64,000 nt of DNA, taken from contig CAYTBN010000001.1 of the NCBI GenBank assembly GCA_964436045.1, positions 62,001-126,000 on the forward strand. Reading direction: 5' to 3'. The notes under the pieces were generated by a model. It saw only the letters and a program-made list of their open reading frames with translations, had not been told where the DNA came from and made no database searches. This stretch comes from CAYTBN01 sp964436045 (GTDB lineage Bacteria; Myxococcota_A; UBA796; UBA9615; CAYRNR01). This document shows positions 1-10,380 of the stretch, one piece after another. The translations under genes were made by a program, and so were the position numbers. The stretch's first letter is position 1. Each line of letters starts with the position of its first letter.

Positions 1-7
1 CGAACCC

Positions 8-967
8 GTGAGCCGACCACGGGGCCAGCGCTGGGTCTCGCTGCAGGTCCTGGCCACCGTCGCGCTGGTGGGCTGCGGGGATGGCGGGCGCCGGGCCAGC
101 GAAGGTGACGCCACGCCGGTCAGCTCGATCCCGGTGGGTGCGGACCGCGACGCCATGGCCACCCGGCTGGCCCAGGTTCGCGAGGCACTGGCCGCCGGCC
201 AGCCGGGCGCGCTGGACGACTGCCTCGAGCTGGCGGAGCAGTCCCTGTCGTTCACCGACGACGAGCCGGCGACCGAGGTGGCCCGGATGCTGGTGGAGTC
301 AGGACACCCGGAGCAGGCGCTGGAGTTCCTCGAGCGCGCCCGACGCCGGTTCCCCGTGGAGCGGGGCCACAAGAACTTGCTCTTCCCCCACGCCCAGGCC
401 CTGGACCGGGCAGGGCGCACCGCCGAGGCGGCCGAGACCTTCGCCGCCGCGCTGGCGGTGGAGCCGGTCAACCCCTTCGAGTACATCGGCTCGGCGGAGC
501 TGTGGGTGGCCGCGGACGAGTTCGACCGCGCCGCCACAACCGTCGACCAGGGATTGGCGCGCCACCCCGACGATCCGTTCCTGCTCCAGGCCCGGGCCGA
601 GGTCCGGCTGAGGCGCGGAGACGCCGCCGGGGCTGTGGAAGAGCTCGACGCTCTCATCGCCCGGTTCCCGGACGAGGTGGGTCCCCAGGTGCTGCTGATG
701 GAGGCGCTGGCCGTGGTCGACCGGCGGGAGGCGCTGCTCGCCGTGGCCCTGGCCTTCGACGAGGCCTATCCGCTGCTGGGACACGGCGCCGTCTTCGCCG
801 GCCTGGCCCATGCCCGCGGTGGTGATCCCGGCGCGGCGGAGCAGGCGTGGGCCCGGGCCGAGGCACAGATCGCCGAGTGTGTGGAGTGCACCACCGATCA
901 GGCCGACCTGCTCGGCTGGGCGCGCGCCCAGGTCACCGCCGAGACAGTCGTTCCCCTCGACCGCTGA
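8..967 (+). CDS. TPR-repeat lipoprotein
   Basis: Predicted 319-residue lipoprotein of unknown specific role. The N-terminus is short and basic, then hydrophobic, ending in a lipobox (ALVGC, Cys about residue 23), so it should be lipidated and anchored to an envelope membrane. The rest is Ala/Leu/Glu-rich helical repeats spaced like tetratricopeptide repeats (for example the AEAAETFAAALAVEP and DEFDRAATTVDQGLARHP segments), which usually mediate protein contacts. The GTG at 8 is chosen because it gives a normal signal peptide; the true start could lie before the window. It converges on the minus-strand gene at 1006, with 38 bases between the two stops. No partner can be named from context. Confidence 0.75.
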   Translation: MSRPRGQRWVSLQVLATVALVGCGDGGRRASEGDATPVSSIPVGADRDAMATRLAQVREALAAGQPGALDDCLELAEQSLSFTDDEPATEVARMLVESGHPEQALEFLERARRRFPVERGHKNLLFPHAQALDRAGRTAEAAETFAAALAVEPVNPFEYIGSAELWVAADEFDRAATTVDQGLARHPDDPFLLQARAEVRLRRGDAAGAVEELDALIARFPDEVGPQVLLMEALAVVDRREALLAVALAFDEAYPLLGHGAVFAGLAHARGGDPGAAEQAWARAEAQIAECVECTTDQADLLGWARAQVTAETVVPLDR

Positions 968-1005
968 GAGCGGAGTTCCCATCCCGCTTTCGAAAGGGAG
1001 ACGAG

Positions 1006-2460
1006 TTACAGCCTCAGGCCCAGTCCGGCGCCCAGGGTGAAGGTCCGCGAGCCGCTGGCGTAGTAGGCGGCCGAGGCCCGCAGCCGGAAGTACAGCGATG
1101 GCAGGCGCGGGGTGACGATGTCGACGATGGCGTCGAAGCCCAGCCCGGAATCCACGGACAACGCCCGGGCCTCGCCGGTATCGGCGTTGGTCCCGACGGG
1201 GAAGCGGCCCGTGATCTCGCCCAGGGCCTTGGCCCGGGTGCGGAAGTGCAGCGCCAGGCCCACGTAGGTCTGCACGAAACGGGGGCGCCAGCGGTATCCC
1301 AGGCCGCCGGTCAGATCGGGGGTGGCGAGCAGCTTGCCGTCCCCCTGGCTGTGCAGCTGGATGTGCAGCGCCGCGCGGGGTGTGAAGCCGCCGCCGATCC
1401 GCAGCTCCAGGGATCCCGCGGGATCGAGCCCCCAGTGGGACTCCGTGGCCGCCAGGTCGGTGGTGGGGTCGAGCACGGCGCCGCCATCGGTGAGGATCGC
1501 GCCGCTGACTCCCAGCCGGACCCGGTCCGCGTGGCGGGGCATGTGTTTGCGCAGGGTGCGGATCGACGAGAGGGGTTCGAACACCCCGTCCACGACGTGG
1601 AATCGGTAGATCCGGGGCTCACCCAGCTCCTTGCGGTGGGTGGTGTCGACCACCACGACGTTGCCCGCGTCCCACTGGGTGGCCAGGGAGCCGAGGATCG
1701 TGGTGGCAGCCGCGCGGCTCATGGCCGACGCCGGACCGGTCATCGCCATCGCGGTGGCGCCGTGGCGATCGACCAGCACCGCGGTCTCGCCGGGTTGCAT
1801 TCTCAACATCGCTGACGTCACCGCGCCGCCGTGCTCGGTCAGCTGCACCAGGTGCGGACCCGGGGTCAGGGCGTGGATCTGGAGCCCGTCGACGACGCGA
1901 CCATCCACGGACACCTCGATGCCCCCCACCAACGAGGTCGCGTGGCCGAAGTGCGCGGGCTCGGCGGCCAGCGCCTCTTCCCGCGCCACCAGGTAGACCT
2001 GCTGGGGATCGGGCGGATAGCCCACATCCCAGCGCAGGTCGGGGTGGATCCCGGAAGCGGCGGCGAAGTCATCCCGGGCCGAACCCGCGCGGCCCTCCAC
2101 GTGGTGGGCCAGCCCCCGCAGCAGGTAGAGCTCGGCCAGCGAGCTGGCATCCAGTGGCTCCTCGATACAGGGGGCGGCGGCGAGGTAGCCATCGACGATC
2201 TCGAGCACGCGGTCGGACTCGAGCAGATCCAGGGCCTCCCGAGCACGGCCGACGGTCACCGCCGCGCTGCCCGGAGGCGAGCCCGCACACCAGCTCACCC
2301 GGCCCGTTCCGGTCATCCAGTAGGCCCGATCGGCGGGGAAGGGGATCCCGGTCACCCCCACCCGCTCGTCGGGGCGCTCCCGCGACGGGAGCCGCTCGCG
2401 CACGTATCCGGCGGCCACCACGCCATCGGCGTTGGTCGACCCGGGGCCGAACACCAGCAC
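1006..2460 (-). CDS. PEGA-like/beta-rich secreted protein, severed from its signal peptide
   Basis: Open frame of 484 residues from a GTG at 2460. A central segment (VSVDGRVVDGLQI...LTPGPHLVQL) resembles a PEGA domain. The last third alternates polar and hydrophobic residues with many Gly, as in an outer-membrane beta barrel, ending GAGLGLRL. The GTG has no good ribosome binding site, and the two codons before it are TCG and an in-frame TGA. Upstream of the TGA, in the same frame, lies a complete signal peptide whose start overlaps the stop of the upstream hydrolase (see 2464-2553). The gene was therefore probably one reading frame of about 515 codons, now interrupted. It may be a pseudogene, re-initiated, read through, or carry a sequencing error. 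Function unknown. Confidence 0.6.
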   Translation of the reverse strand: MLVFGPGSTNADGVVAAGYVRERLPSRERPDERVGVTGIPFPADRAYWMTGTGRVSWCAGSPPGSAAVTVGRAREALDLLESDRVLEIVDGYLAAAPCIEEPLDASSLAELYLLRGLAHHVEGRAGSARDDFAAASGIHPDLRWDVGYPPDPQQVYLVAREEALAAEPAHFGHATSLVGGIEVSVDGRVVDGLQIHALTPGPHLVQLTEHGGAVTSAMLRMQPGETAVLVDRHGATAMAMTGPASAMSRAAATTILGSLATQWDAGNVVVVDTTHRKELGEPRIYRFHVVDGVFEPLSSIRTLRKHMPRHADRVRLGVSGAILTDGGAVLDPTTDLAATESHWGLDPAGSLELRIGGGFTPRAALHIQLHSQGDGKLLATPDLTGGLGYRWRPRFVQTYVGLALHFRTRAKALGEITGRFPVGTNADTGEARALSVDSGLGFDAIVDIVTPRLPSLYFRLRASAAYYASGSRTFTLGAGLGLRL

Positions 2461-2463
2461 CGA

Positions 2464-2553
2464 TCAGGCCACCGACGCGGCCGATCCCGTGTCGGCACCG
2501 GCCCAGCAGAGGACGAGCAACACCACGGCATACCAGCTTGATGGATGTCTCAC
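2464..2553 (-). pseudogene. Signal-peptide leader cut off by in-frame TGA
   Basis: A 29-codon frame starts at GTG 2553, which overlaps the TGA of the upstream hydrolase gene as GTGA and has a strong Shine-Dalgarno just before it (GGGGAGGAA). It encodes a classic signal peptide: RHPSSW, then a hydrophobic core (YAVVLLVLCWAGA), then a small-residue cleavage region. It ends at TGA 2466-2464 in the same frame as the 484-residue frame that resumes at 2463. This looks like the true N-terminus of the gene at 1006-2460. Confidence 0.6.
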
Positions 2554-3464
2554 GGTTCCTCCCCGGAAGTCAGTAGGCCGGCGAATTTCTCGTCGACCCA
2601 GCGCTCGATGCGCGGATAGATGATCTCGGGCTGCTCAACGATGCCCGCGTGGGTGGCCCCCTCAAGGAACAACAGCTCGGCTCCGGCGATGGTGTCGCGC
2701 ATGTGGTACGAGGCGGCGATGGGGGTGAAGGTGTCGTACTCGCCCGCCACGATCAGGGTCGGGACGTCGATCTCCGGCAGGACCGCGGTGGCGTCGTGGT
2801 CGGCGATGTCGCGCGCCAGGCGGAAGAACAGCGGCAAGCCGATGTCCACGAGGTGGTGCAGGTAGCGACGCAACTCGGTCCGGTCGACGCGGGCGCTGTT
2901 GACCATGTTCGATGCGCCCGCCACGTTCCACGCCACGGGCAGCGCCAGCAGGGGTTGCCACAGCCAGCGTTCCAGCGAGGGGCCCAGGCGGGAGCCGGCC
3001 AGCCGGATGACGGCGTCGAAGGCCGTCCGGCTGTAGCGGAAGTCGTAGAACGAGTCCAACGGGCGCCGATAGGTGCCCAGGATCGGCACCAGGCCGCCAA
3101 CCTCCGTGGGCCGCTGCCGGTAGGCCTCCAGGATCACCTGCACGCCCAGGCTGTGGCCCAGCAGGATGGGTTTCTCCAGCCCGAGGCGGTCGGACACGGC
3201 CCACATGTCCCGGGCCAGCCGCTCCACGGACAGGGATCCGTCGTCGCCCGGAAGCTGGCTCCGTCCGTGGCCCGGATAATCCCACAGCACCACCCGCGAG
3301 CGACCGCGGAAGTGGTCGACCAGGTAGTGCCAGAAGAAGGTGGAGACCCCCAGACCGTTGCAGCACAACATCGGCGGCGAGCCATGGCCGTGTGACCGAT
3401 AGAACAGCTCGACCCCGTCCGCCGACGCCACGAAGCCGCGTTCGTCCCTGCCTTCGCTACTCAC
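2550..3464 (-). CDS. Alpha/beta-hydrolase fold protein
   Basis: A 304-residue alpha/beta hydrolase, probably an esterase or lipase-like enzyme of unknown substrate. Near the N-terminus, GHGSPPMLCCNGLGVS fits the oxyanion-hole region. LLGHSLGVQV gives the nucleophile elbow (G-H-S-L-G, catalytic Ser). VAGEYDTFTP supplies the acid and the His follows in LEGATHAGIVEQPE. I start at GTG 3464 (GTGAGTAGC, preceded by GGTGAG). The frame stays open upstream to 4133, but that part is antisense to the RNHCP gene and has no family character. The stop overlaps the next gene's start by GTGA, so the two are probably co-transcribed. A TATGAT hexamer at 3489-3494 on the minus strand is a possible -10. Confidence 0.85.
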   Translation of the reverse strand: MSSEGRDERGFVASADGVELFYRSHGHGSPPMLCCNGLGVSTFFWHYLVDHFRGRSRVVLWDYPGHGRSQLPGDDGSLSVERLARDMWAVSDRLGLEKPILLGHSLGVQVILEAYRQRPTEVGGLVPILGTYRRPLDSFYDFRYSRTAFDAVIRLAGSRLGPSLERWLWQPLLALPVAWNVAGASNMVNSARVDRTELRRYLHHLVDIGLPLFFRLARDIADHDATAVLPEIDVPTLIVAGEYDTFTPIAASYHMRDTIAGAELLFLEGATHAGIVEQPEIIYPRIERWVDEKFAGLLTSGEEP

Positions 3465-3522
3465 CTCACCGTCCCGTCGAAGGGCCCGATCATAGGCGAA
3501 TGTGTCGGCGCGCGGGTCCGCG

Positions 3523-3551
3523 TTGACCGACCGGAGAGGGGTTGGCAGACT
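3523..3551 (+). promoter_or_regulatory. Putative sigma-70 promoter of the RNHCP gene (leaderless)
   Basis: TTGACC (3523-3528), a 17-base spacer, then CAGACT (3546-3551). The ATG at 3558 lies only six bases after the -10, so the transcript would start at or next to the start codon. The -35 is good and the -10 is weak (3 of 6 to consensus). No Shine-Dalgarno precedes the ATG. Confidence 0.4.
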
Positions 3552-3557
3552 CGTGAG

Positions 3558-4187
3558 ATGCCGGACGGCAAGCCGATTTCGCGTCGCCCCAGGTCCATGA
3601 AGGGCGTTAATCCGGATATTTACAGGCGCTCCCTTGAGATCATGGATGAGCAATCGGATGCCGGAGGATGTGCCGATCGGCTGCTGGCCCTGGCGGCCCG
3701 CGGGCGGACGGCGTTCCGCGGGGTTGCGGCCGCCCTCGAGGATCGCCCCGGAGATCCGGCCCGGGACGAGCTGGCGCTGCGGGGGGGCTCGGACGGGGCG
3801 TCGGTGGCGCGGGTGTTGCGGCGCGCTCTCGGCCGCGAGGACGAGGCCCGTCGCCGCAGCAACCCGGTGGCCCGCAACGAGGGCTTCGATTGCGCCCGGT
3901 GCGGTGCGGCGGTCGAGGCCGCCGACCGGGGGGTGCAGCGCAACCATTGCCCGTTCTGCCTGTACTCCTTGCACGTGGACGACGTACCCGGGGATCGGGT
4001 GCAGACCTGCGGCGGCCTGATGGCGCCAGTGGCCGTCGAGCGCGTGGGGGGTGACCGGGTGGTGATTCGCCACCGCTGTCTGAGCTGCGGCGCAGAACGC
4101 CGGGTGCGGGCGGCGCTGGCCAGCTCGATCCAACCCGACTCGCCCGCGGCGATCGCCCAGCTGGCGGCCGCGGTGGACCCTCGATGA
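3558..4187 (+). CDS. RNHCP-domain zinc-ribbon protein
   Basis: A 209-residue protein whose second half carries the RNHCP signature: FDCARCGAAV, then QRNHCPFCLYSLHVDD, then a second Cys pair (HRCLSCGAERR). These fit one or two zinc-binding ribbons. The N-terminal half is Arg/Ala/Glu-rich, helical and unassigned. The family is widespread and uncharacterised. The stop overlaps the tilS start by 4 bases (ATGA), so the two are translationally coupled, which hints at an RNA- or tRNA-linked role; that is inference. The chosen start fits the promoter at 3523-3551. Internal ATGs at 3598 and about 3642 are alternatives. Confidence 0.8.
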   Translation: MPDGKPISRRPRSMKGVNPDIYRRSLEIMDEQSDAGGCADRLLALAARGRTAFRGVAAALEDRPGDPARDELALRGGSDGASVARVLRRALGREDEARRRSNPVARNEGFDCARCGAAVEAADRGVQRNHCPFCLYSLHVDDVPGDRVQTCGGLMAPVAVERVGGDRVVIRHRCLSCGAERRVRAALASSIQPDSPAAIAQLAAAVDPR

Positions 4188-5571
4188 GCGAACCGCTGCC
4201 GCTGGTGGACCGGGTGGGGCGGTCCCTGCTCGGCCCCTGTGGCGTGTCGCCTGCCGACCGGGTGCTGGTGGCCTGCAGCGGCGGTATGGACTCCACCGTC
4301 CTGCTGGACCTGCTCGTGTCCCTGCAGCACCGTCTGTCGCTGGATCTGCACGTCGCGACCGTCGATCACGGGCTTCGGGAGGGCTCGAGGACCGAGGCCG
4401 AGACCGTGGGCGCGGACTGTCAGGTGCTGGATCTCTCCTGGCGTCGACTTCCCGTGGAGGTCACGGACGCCGAGATCAGGCGCGTGGGGCCGGAGTCGGC
4501 GGCGCGGGCAGCCAGGTACGCGGCGCTGGAAGGGGAGGCGGATCGAATCGGTGCCTCCGCCATCGCCCTCGCCCACCATCGGGACGACCAGGCGGAGACC
4601 GTGTTGATGAGGGCGCTGGTGGGGGCGGGGACCCGCGGACTGGCGGCCATGCGCCCCCGCTCCGGCCGGCGGATCCGGCCGCTGCTGGGGGTGGCTCGCA
4701 CGGAGCTGGCGGATCACGCCGCCGGGCGTGGCCTGCGCTGGACCGAGGACCCGAGCAACCGGGACCCGCGCTACCTGCGCAACGCCTTGCGCCATCGCTT
4801 GCTGCCCGCGGCCGTCGAGGTCGTCGGTCCGAGCGCGGCTGCGCAGCTGGCCCGGCTGGCGGAGCGGGCGGCGACGGACGAGGAGCTGCTGGAGTCGCTG
4901 GCCCGCGACCTCGCCGACGGGGCGCGTGATGGGGACGGACTGGCGGTCGGGACCCTGTGCAAGGCGCACCCGGCGCTCCAGCTCCGGGCCCTGGGCGACC
5001 TGGCGCGAAGCGTGGCACCGGACGTTCGACTGGGCGCCGCCCACCTGGAGGCCGCCCGCAGGCTCCTCGAGGGTCCCGACCGGGACGCGGGGATCGATCT
5101 GCCCGGCGAGGCCCGGCTGGAGCGCCGAGGCCGGCGTCTGGTCGCGCGGAGGATCGCGTTACCGCAGGGGGAGGATCCCGGGGATGTGGGGCTCAACGAG
5201 CGCGGGACCACCCCCTGGCCTGCGGTCGGATTGACGCTTCACGCCCGGCTCCACGGGGCGCTGGAACAGGTGGGGCGAGGCCCCGGCGCCGGGATCACTC
5301 GTGCCTGGTTCGACCGGGAGCAGTTGACAAGCTCCCCACGCGTGCACAAGTTGGCGGCCGGGACCCGGATGAAGCCCTTCGGGGCGCCGGGTTCCCGCAA
5401 GGTGAGCGACGTGCTGGCGGATGCGGGCATTGCCCGCGAGCTGAGGCGGAGCTGGCCGGTCGTGAGTGTTGACGGGACCGTGATCTGGGTTCCCGGAGCT
5501 CGCGCGGCCGACGTGGCGCGCGTGGGCGAGGGAACGGTCCAGATCCTCGATCTGAGCATGGGTGAGTACCC

Positions 5572-5575
<4 letters not shown>
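4184..5575 (+). CDS. tilS: tRNA(Ile)-lysidine synthase
   Basis: ATP-dependent enzyme that converts C34 of the CAU-anticodon tRNA(Ile) to lysidine, changing its reading from AUG to AUA. The PP-loop SGGMDS lies at residues 32-37, followed by the typical VDHGLREGS and HHRDDQAETVLMR motifs and a PLL...R segment. The C-terminal domain (from about residue 380) ends with VSDVLADAGI and a Trp-containing beta segment, as in full-length TilS. At 463 residues it is of normal size. It overlaps both neighbours by 4 bases (ATGA upstream, TTGA downstream into ftsH). The tilS-ftsH linkage is common in bacteria. Confidence 0.95.
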
Positions 5576-7533
<1,958 letters not shown>

Positions 7534-7583
7534 TGTAGAGTCTTCGCGCGCGGCGGCTCTCGGCCGCCCGCGGGAGGCCGTCC

Positions 7584-8462
7584 ATGTTCCCCTCTCCCAC
7601 CCGCGCCGCGGTCCTTCCCTGGCGTGGCGGCGTGGTCCGCAGCGGACCAGCGCCGCTGGTGATGGGGATCCTCAACGTCACCCCCGACTCGTTCTCCGAC
7701 GGCGGTCGATACGCCGCGCGGCGGGACGCAGTGGCGAGGGCGGCTGCGATGGCGGGGGAGGGGGCCGACGTGATCGACGTGGGCGGCGAGTCCAGCCGGC
7801 CCGGGGCCGAGCCGGTTTCGGCCGCCGAGGAGATCGCCCGGGTCGTCCCGGTCATCGAGGCGATTGCAGAGCTGGACCTCCCCCTGTCGGTGGACACCAC
7901 CAAGGCCGCCGTGGCCCGGGCGGCCCTGGAAGCCGGAGCCGACTGGATCAACGACATCACGGCCCTGGAGGGGGATCCGGAGATGGCGCCGCTGGCCGCC
8001 GAACGGGCCTGCCCCGTGGTGTTGATGCACATGAGGGGCACACCTCGGACCATGCAGCGGGACACGGGCTACGACGACGTGGTCCGCGAGGTGCTAGACT
8101 ACCTGCTGGAACGGGCCGAGGTCGCCCGATCAGCTGGTATCGAGAGCGGTCGGTTGCTCATCGATCCCGGCATCGGATTCGGCAAGGCCCCCCGGCACAA
8201 CCTGTCGTTGCTGCGCGCGGTTCCCGATTTCGTCCAGACCGGGCTTCCGGTCCTGATCGGGGCGTCGCGTAAGTCGTTCCTGGGGGCGTGCTTCGGCCAG
8301 CCCCCAGGCGAGCGGCTCGAGGGGTCGCTGGCTGCCGCGCTGGCTGCGGCGGCCGGTGGTGCCCATGTGGTGCGGGTCCACGACGTGGCAGCAACCCGCC
8401 GGGCCGTGGATGTTTTCGCGGGGATCGCCGCCGCCGATGGCGGCCGAGAGGGCGCGGAATAG
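7584..8462 (+). CDS. folP: Dihydropteroate synthase
   Basis: Condenses 6-hydroxymethyl-dihydropterin diphosphate with p-aminobenzoate to dihydropteroate in folate synthesis; it is the sulfonamide target. Signatures are MGILNVTPDSFSDGG near residue 28, DVIDVGGESSRPGAEPVS, a central DWINDIT segment, the VLMHMRGTPRTMQ loop, DPGIGFGK, and GASRKSF near the C-terminus. At 292 residues it is of usual size for the TIM-barrel family. ATG 7584 follows a GGGAGG site. Its TAG is two bases from the cdaA start. Confidence 0.95.
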   Translation: MFPSPTRAAVLPWRGGVVRSGPAPLVMGILNVTPDSFSDGGRYAARRDAVARAAAMAGEGADVIDVGGESSRPGAEPVSAAEEIARVVPVIEAIAELDLPLSVDTTKAAVARAALEAGADWINDITALEGDPEMAPLAAERACPVVLMHMRGTPRTMQRDTGYDDVVREVLDYLLERAEVARSAGIESGRLLIDPGIGFGKAPRHNLSLLRAVPDFVQTGLPVLIGASRKSFLGACFGQPPGERLEGSLAAALAAAAGGAHVVRVHDVAATRRAVDVFAGIAAADGGREGAE

Positions 8463-8464
8463 GG

Positions 8465-9367
8465 ATGGCGGAACTGCTGGAAACGCTGCGCTGGGTCGAC
8501 ATGGTCGACGTGCTGCGGCACCTGCTCGACATCCTGATCCTGTACTACATCTTCTATCGCGCTCTGCTGATCCTGAGGGGTACCCGCGCCTTCCAGGTGC
8601 TGTTCGGCCTGGTGCTGATCTCGTTCCTCTACTTCATCAGCGAGTGGCTCCGGCTGCTGACCATCAACTGGATCCTCAAGGAGTTGTTCGGGTACCTGGT
8701 CCTGGCGCTGGTGATCATCTTCCAGTCCGACATCCGTCGCGGGCTCGCGCGGATGGGCGTCCCCTTCCTGGGGTCCGGCCAGAAGCAGGAGGAGGTCCAG
8801 ACCTTCGAGGAGATCGCCCGGGCCTGCTTCAAGCTCGCCGAGCGGGGCGAGGGCGCCCTGGTGGTGGTCGAGCGAGAGGCGGACCTGACCGGCATCGTGG
8901 GGGAGGGGACCCCGGTCGACGCCCGGGTGTCGTCGGCGCTGCTGGTCTCGATCTTCAACAAGGCGGCGCCGATCCACGACGGCGCGGTGATCATCCGCAA
9001 AGGCCGTGTCGACATGGCCGGCGCCTTCCTGCCCCTGTCTCAGAATCCGGATCTGGATCAGTACATGGGTACGCGTCACCGGGCGGCGGTCGGGCTGACC
9101 GAAGAGACCGACTCGCTGGTCTTCCTGGTCAGCGAGGAGAGCCAGAGCGTGTCGCTGGTGACCAACGCGCGGATCACCACGGTGGCCGATCCCGACGCCC
9201 TGCGGCTGGCGGTCAACGCGGCCACCCGGAGCGCTGACGAGGAGGCGGATCTGGACGAGCCGCCGACCCACCTGTCCATCGAGATCGCCGCCACCTCCCT
9301 GCCCAGCTTCACGGACGGTTCGGGCGAATCGGTCGAGGACATCACCAGCCTGGGAGACGGCCAGTGA
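8465..9367 (+). CDS. cdaA: Membrane diadenylate cyclase CdaA
   Basis: Makes cyclic di-AMP from two ATP at the cytoplasmic membrane. Three N-terminal transmembrane helices (about residues 15-90: DILILYYIFYRALLIL, VLFGLVLISFLYFI, LFGYLVLALVIIFQ) precede the DisA_N/DAC domain. Catalytic motifs are present: DGA at 172-174 in PIHDGAVII and the RHR set in GTRHRAAVGLTEE (202-214). The frame is open further upstream, but ATG 8465 gives the canonical N-terminus right after folP. It overlaps cdaR by GTGA, and the cdaA-cdaR-glmM order matches the known regulatory trio. Confidence 0.95.
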   Translation: MAELLETLRWVDMVDVLRHLLDILILYYIFYRALLILRGTRAFQVLFGLVLISFLYFISEWLRLLTINWILKELFGYLVLALVIIFQSDIRRGLARMGVPFLGSGQKQEEVQTFEEIARACFKLAERGEGALVVVEREADLTGIVGEGTPVDARVSSALLVSIFNKAAPIHDGAVIIRKGRVDMAGAFLPLSQNPDLDQYMGTRHRAAVGLTEETDSLVFLVSEESQSVSLVTNARITTVADPDALRLAVNAATRSADEEADLDEPPTHLSIEIAATSLPSFTDGSGESVEDITSLGDGQ

Positions 9368-10380
9368 GCGCGCCGGTCGGCCCGCCGCCGGTGAAGGCAG
9401 CCAACGCCTGGAGACGGACCGTACGGCGTACGGCGCGCGACGCGTTCCGCCAGAACCTGAGCCTGAAGGTGATCGCCGGGGCGATGGCGGTCGTCGCCTG
9501 GTTGCTGGTCCAGGGGCGGCCCACCGACGAGGAGTACGCCACCGTCGCGGTGGACTACACCTGGCCGGACGACCTGGTGCTGGACAGCGAGCCGGTCAAC
9601 CAGGTGCTGATCAAGGCCATCGGTCCGCGGAGCTATCTGCGCGAACTGGCCCGCCGGGATCTGACGTACCGGATCGACCTCGCCGATCTGGCCGCTGGTG
9701 AGACCACCCTCTACCTGACCGGGATGCCCGTCGAGGACATGCCCGCCGGGATCGAGGTGACCACCATCAGCCCGTCGTCCCTGACCTTCCGGTTCGACGA
9801 ACGGCTGACTCGCGCGCTCCCGGTCACCATCCCGACCCAGGGCGAGGTCGCCTTCGGATTCGAGGTCGTGGAGATCGTCAAGGAGCCCGACGTGGTCACC
9901 CTGTCGGGGGCGGCCAGTGATCTGGAGCCGCTGGAGGAGATCCCCACCCGGGTCCTCGACCTGACGGGCCGCGACAAGGAATTCGTCGAGCTGCTGCCCC
10001 TGGACATGGGTTCGATGCAGGTGCGGCCGGAGACCGACGTCGAGGTGTCCGCCTACGTGCGCCTCAAGCAGATCATCGACCAGCGATCCTTCGAGCTGCC
10101 CGTGGCCCTGCCCGAGGAGCTCGTCGGCGCGGGCGTGGAGCCGACGACGGCCACCGTGGTACTCCACGGGCCGCTGCGGGAGCTGCACCGGGTCGGGGCG
10201 GCGCCGGTGATGATCCAGGTGGACGCCAGCGGTCTGCAGTTCCGGGAAGGCCAGGCCAAGGTGACCTACGACTCCCTCAACCGCCAGGGGCTGGTCGTCT
10301 CCGCAGATGGCTTGCCGGCCGGCGTGGAGCTGCTCGAAGTGCGCCCCGCGACATTCACGGTGACCCAGGCCGAACCATGA
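9364..10380 (+). CDS. cdaR: YbbR-domain c-di-AMP regulator CdaR
   Basis: A 338-residue membrane-anchored protein with one N-terminal transmembrane helix (LKVIAGAMAVVAWLLVQG, about residues 36-53), followed by extracytoplasmic beta-rich YbbR repeats (about 65-335). Each repeat shows the typical pattern VxGPRSYLRELARRD / LTFRFDERLTRALPV / LVVTL. In Firmicutes CdaR binds CdaA and modulates its cyclase activity, often with GlmM. The GTG start overlaps the cdaA stop, and the stop overlaps the glmM start (ATGA), so the three proteins should be made together. Confidence 0.9.
   Translation: MSAPVGPPPVKAANAWRRTVRRTARDAFRQNLSLKVIAGAMAVVAWLLVQGRPTDEEYATVAVDYTWPDDLVLDSEPVNQVLIKAIGPRSYLRELARRDLTYRIDLADLAAGETTLYLTGMPVEDMPAGIEVTTISPSSLTFRFDERLTRALPVTIPTQGEVAFGFEVVEIVKEPDVVTLSGAASDLEPLEEIPTRVLDLTGRDKEFVELLPLDMGSMQVRPETDVEVSAYVRLKQIIDQRSFELPVALPEELVGAGVEPTTATVVLHGPLRELHRVGAAPVMIQVDASGLQFREGQAKVTYDSLNRQGLVVSADGLPAGVELLEVRPATFTVTQAEP

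Noticed and set aside
968..1005. Terminator between the two convergent genes
   Set aside because: CTTTCGAAAG is only a short dyad with no T-tract on either strand.
2464..2466. TGA read as selenocysteine
   Set aside because: No SECIS-like hairpin is evident right after it, and the position falls at a signal-peptide junction where selenocysteine would make no sense.
3465..4133. N-terminal extension of the alpha/beta hydrolase frame
   Set aside because: It is antisense to the RNHCP gene, shows no family similarity, and GTG 3464 gives a normal hydrolase start.
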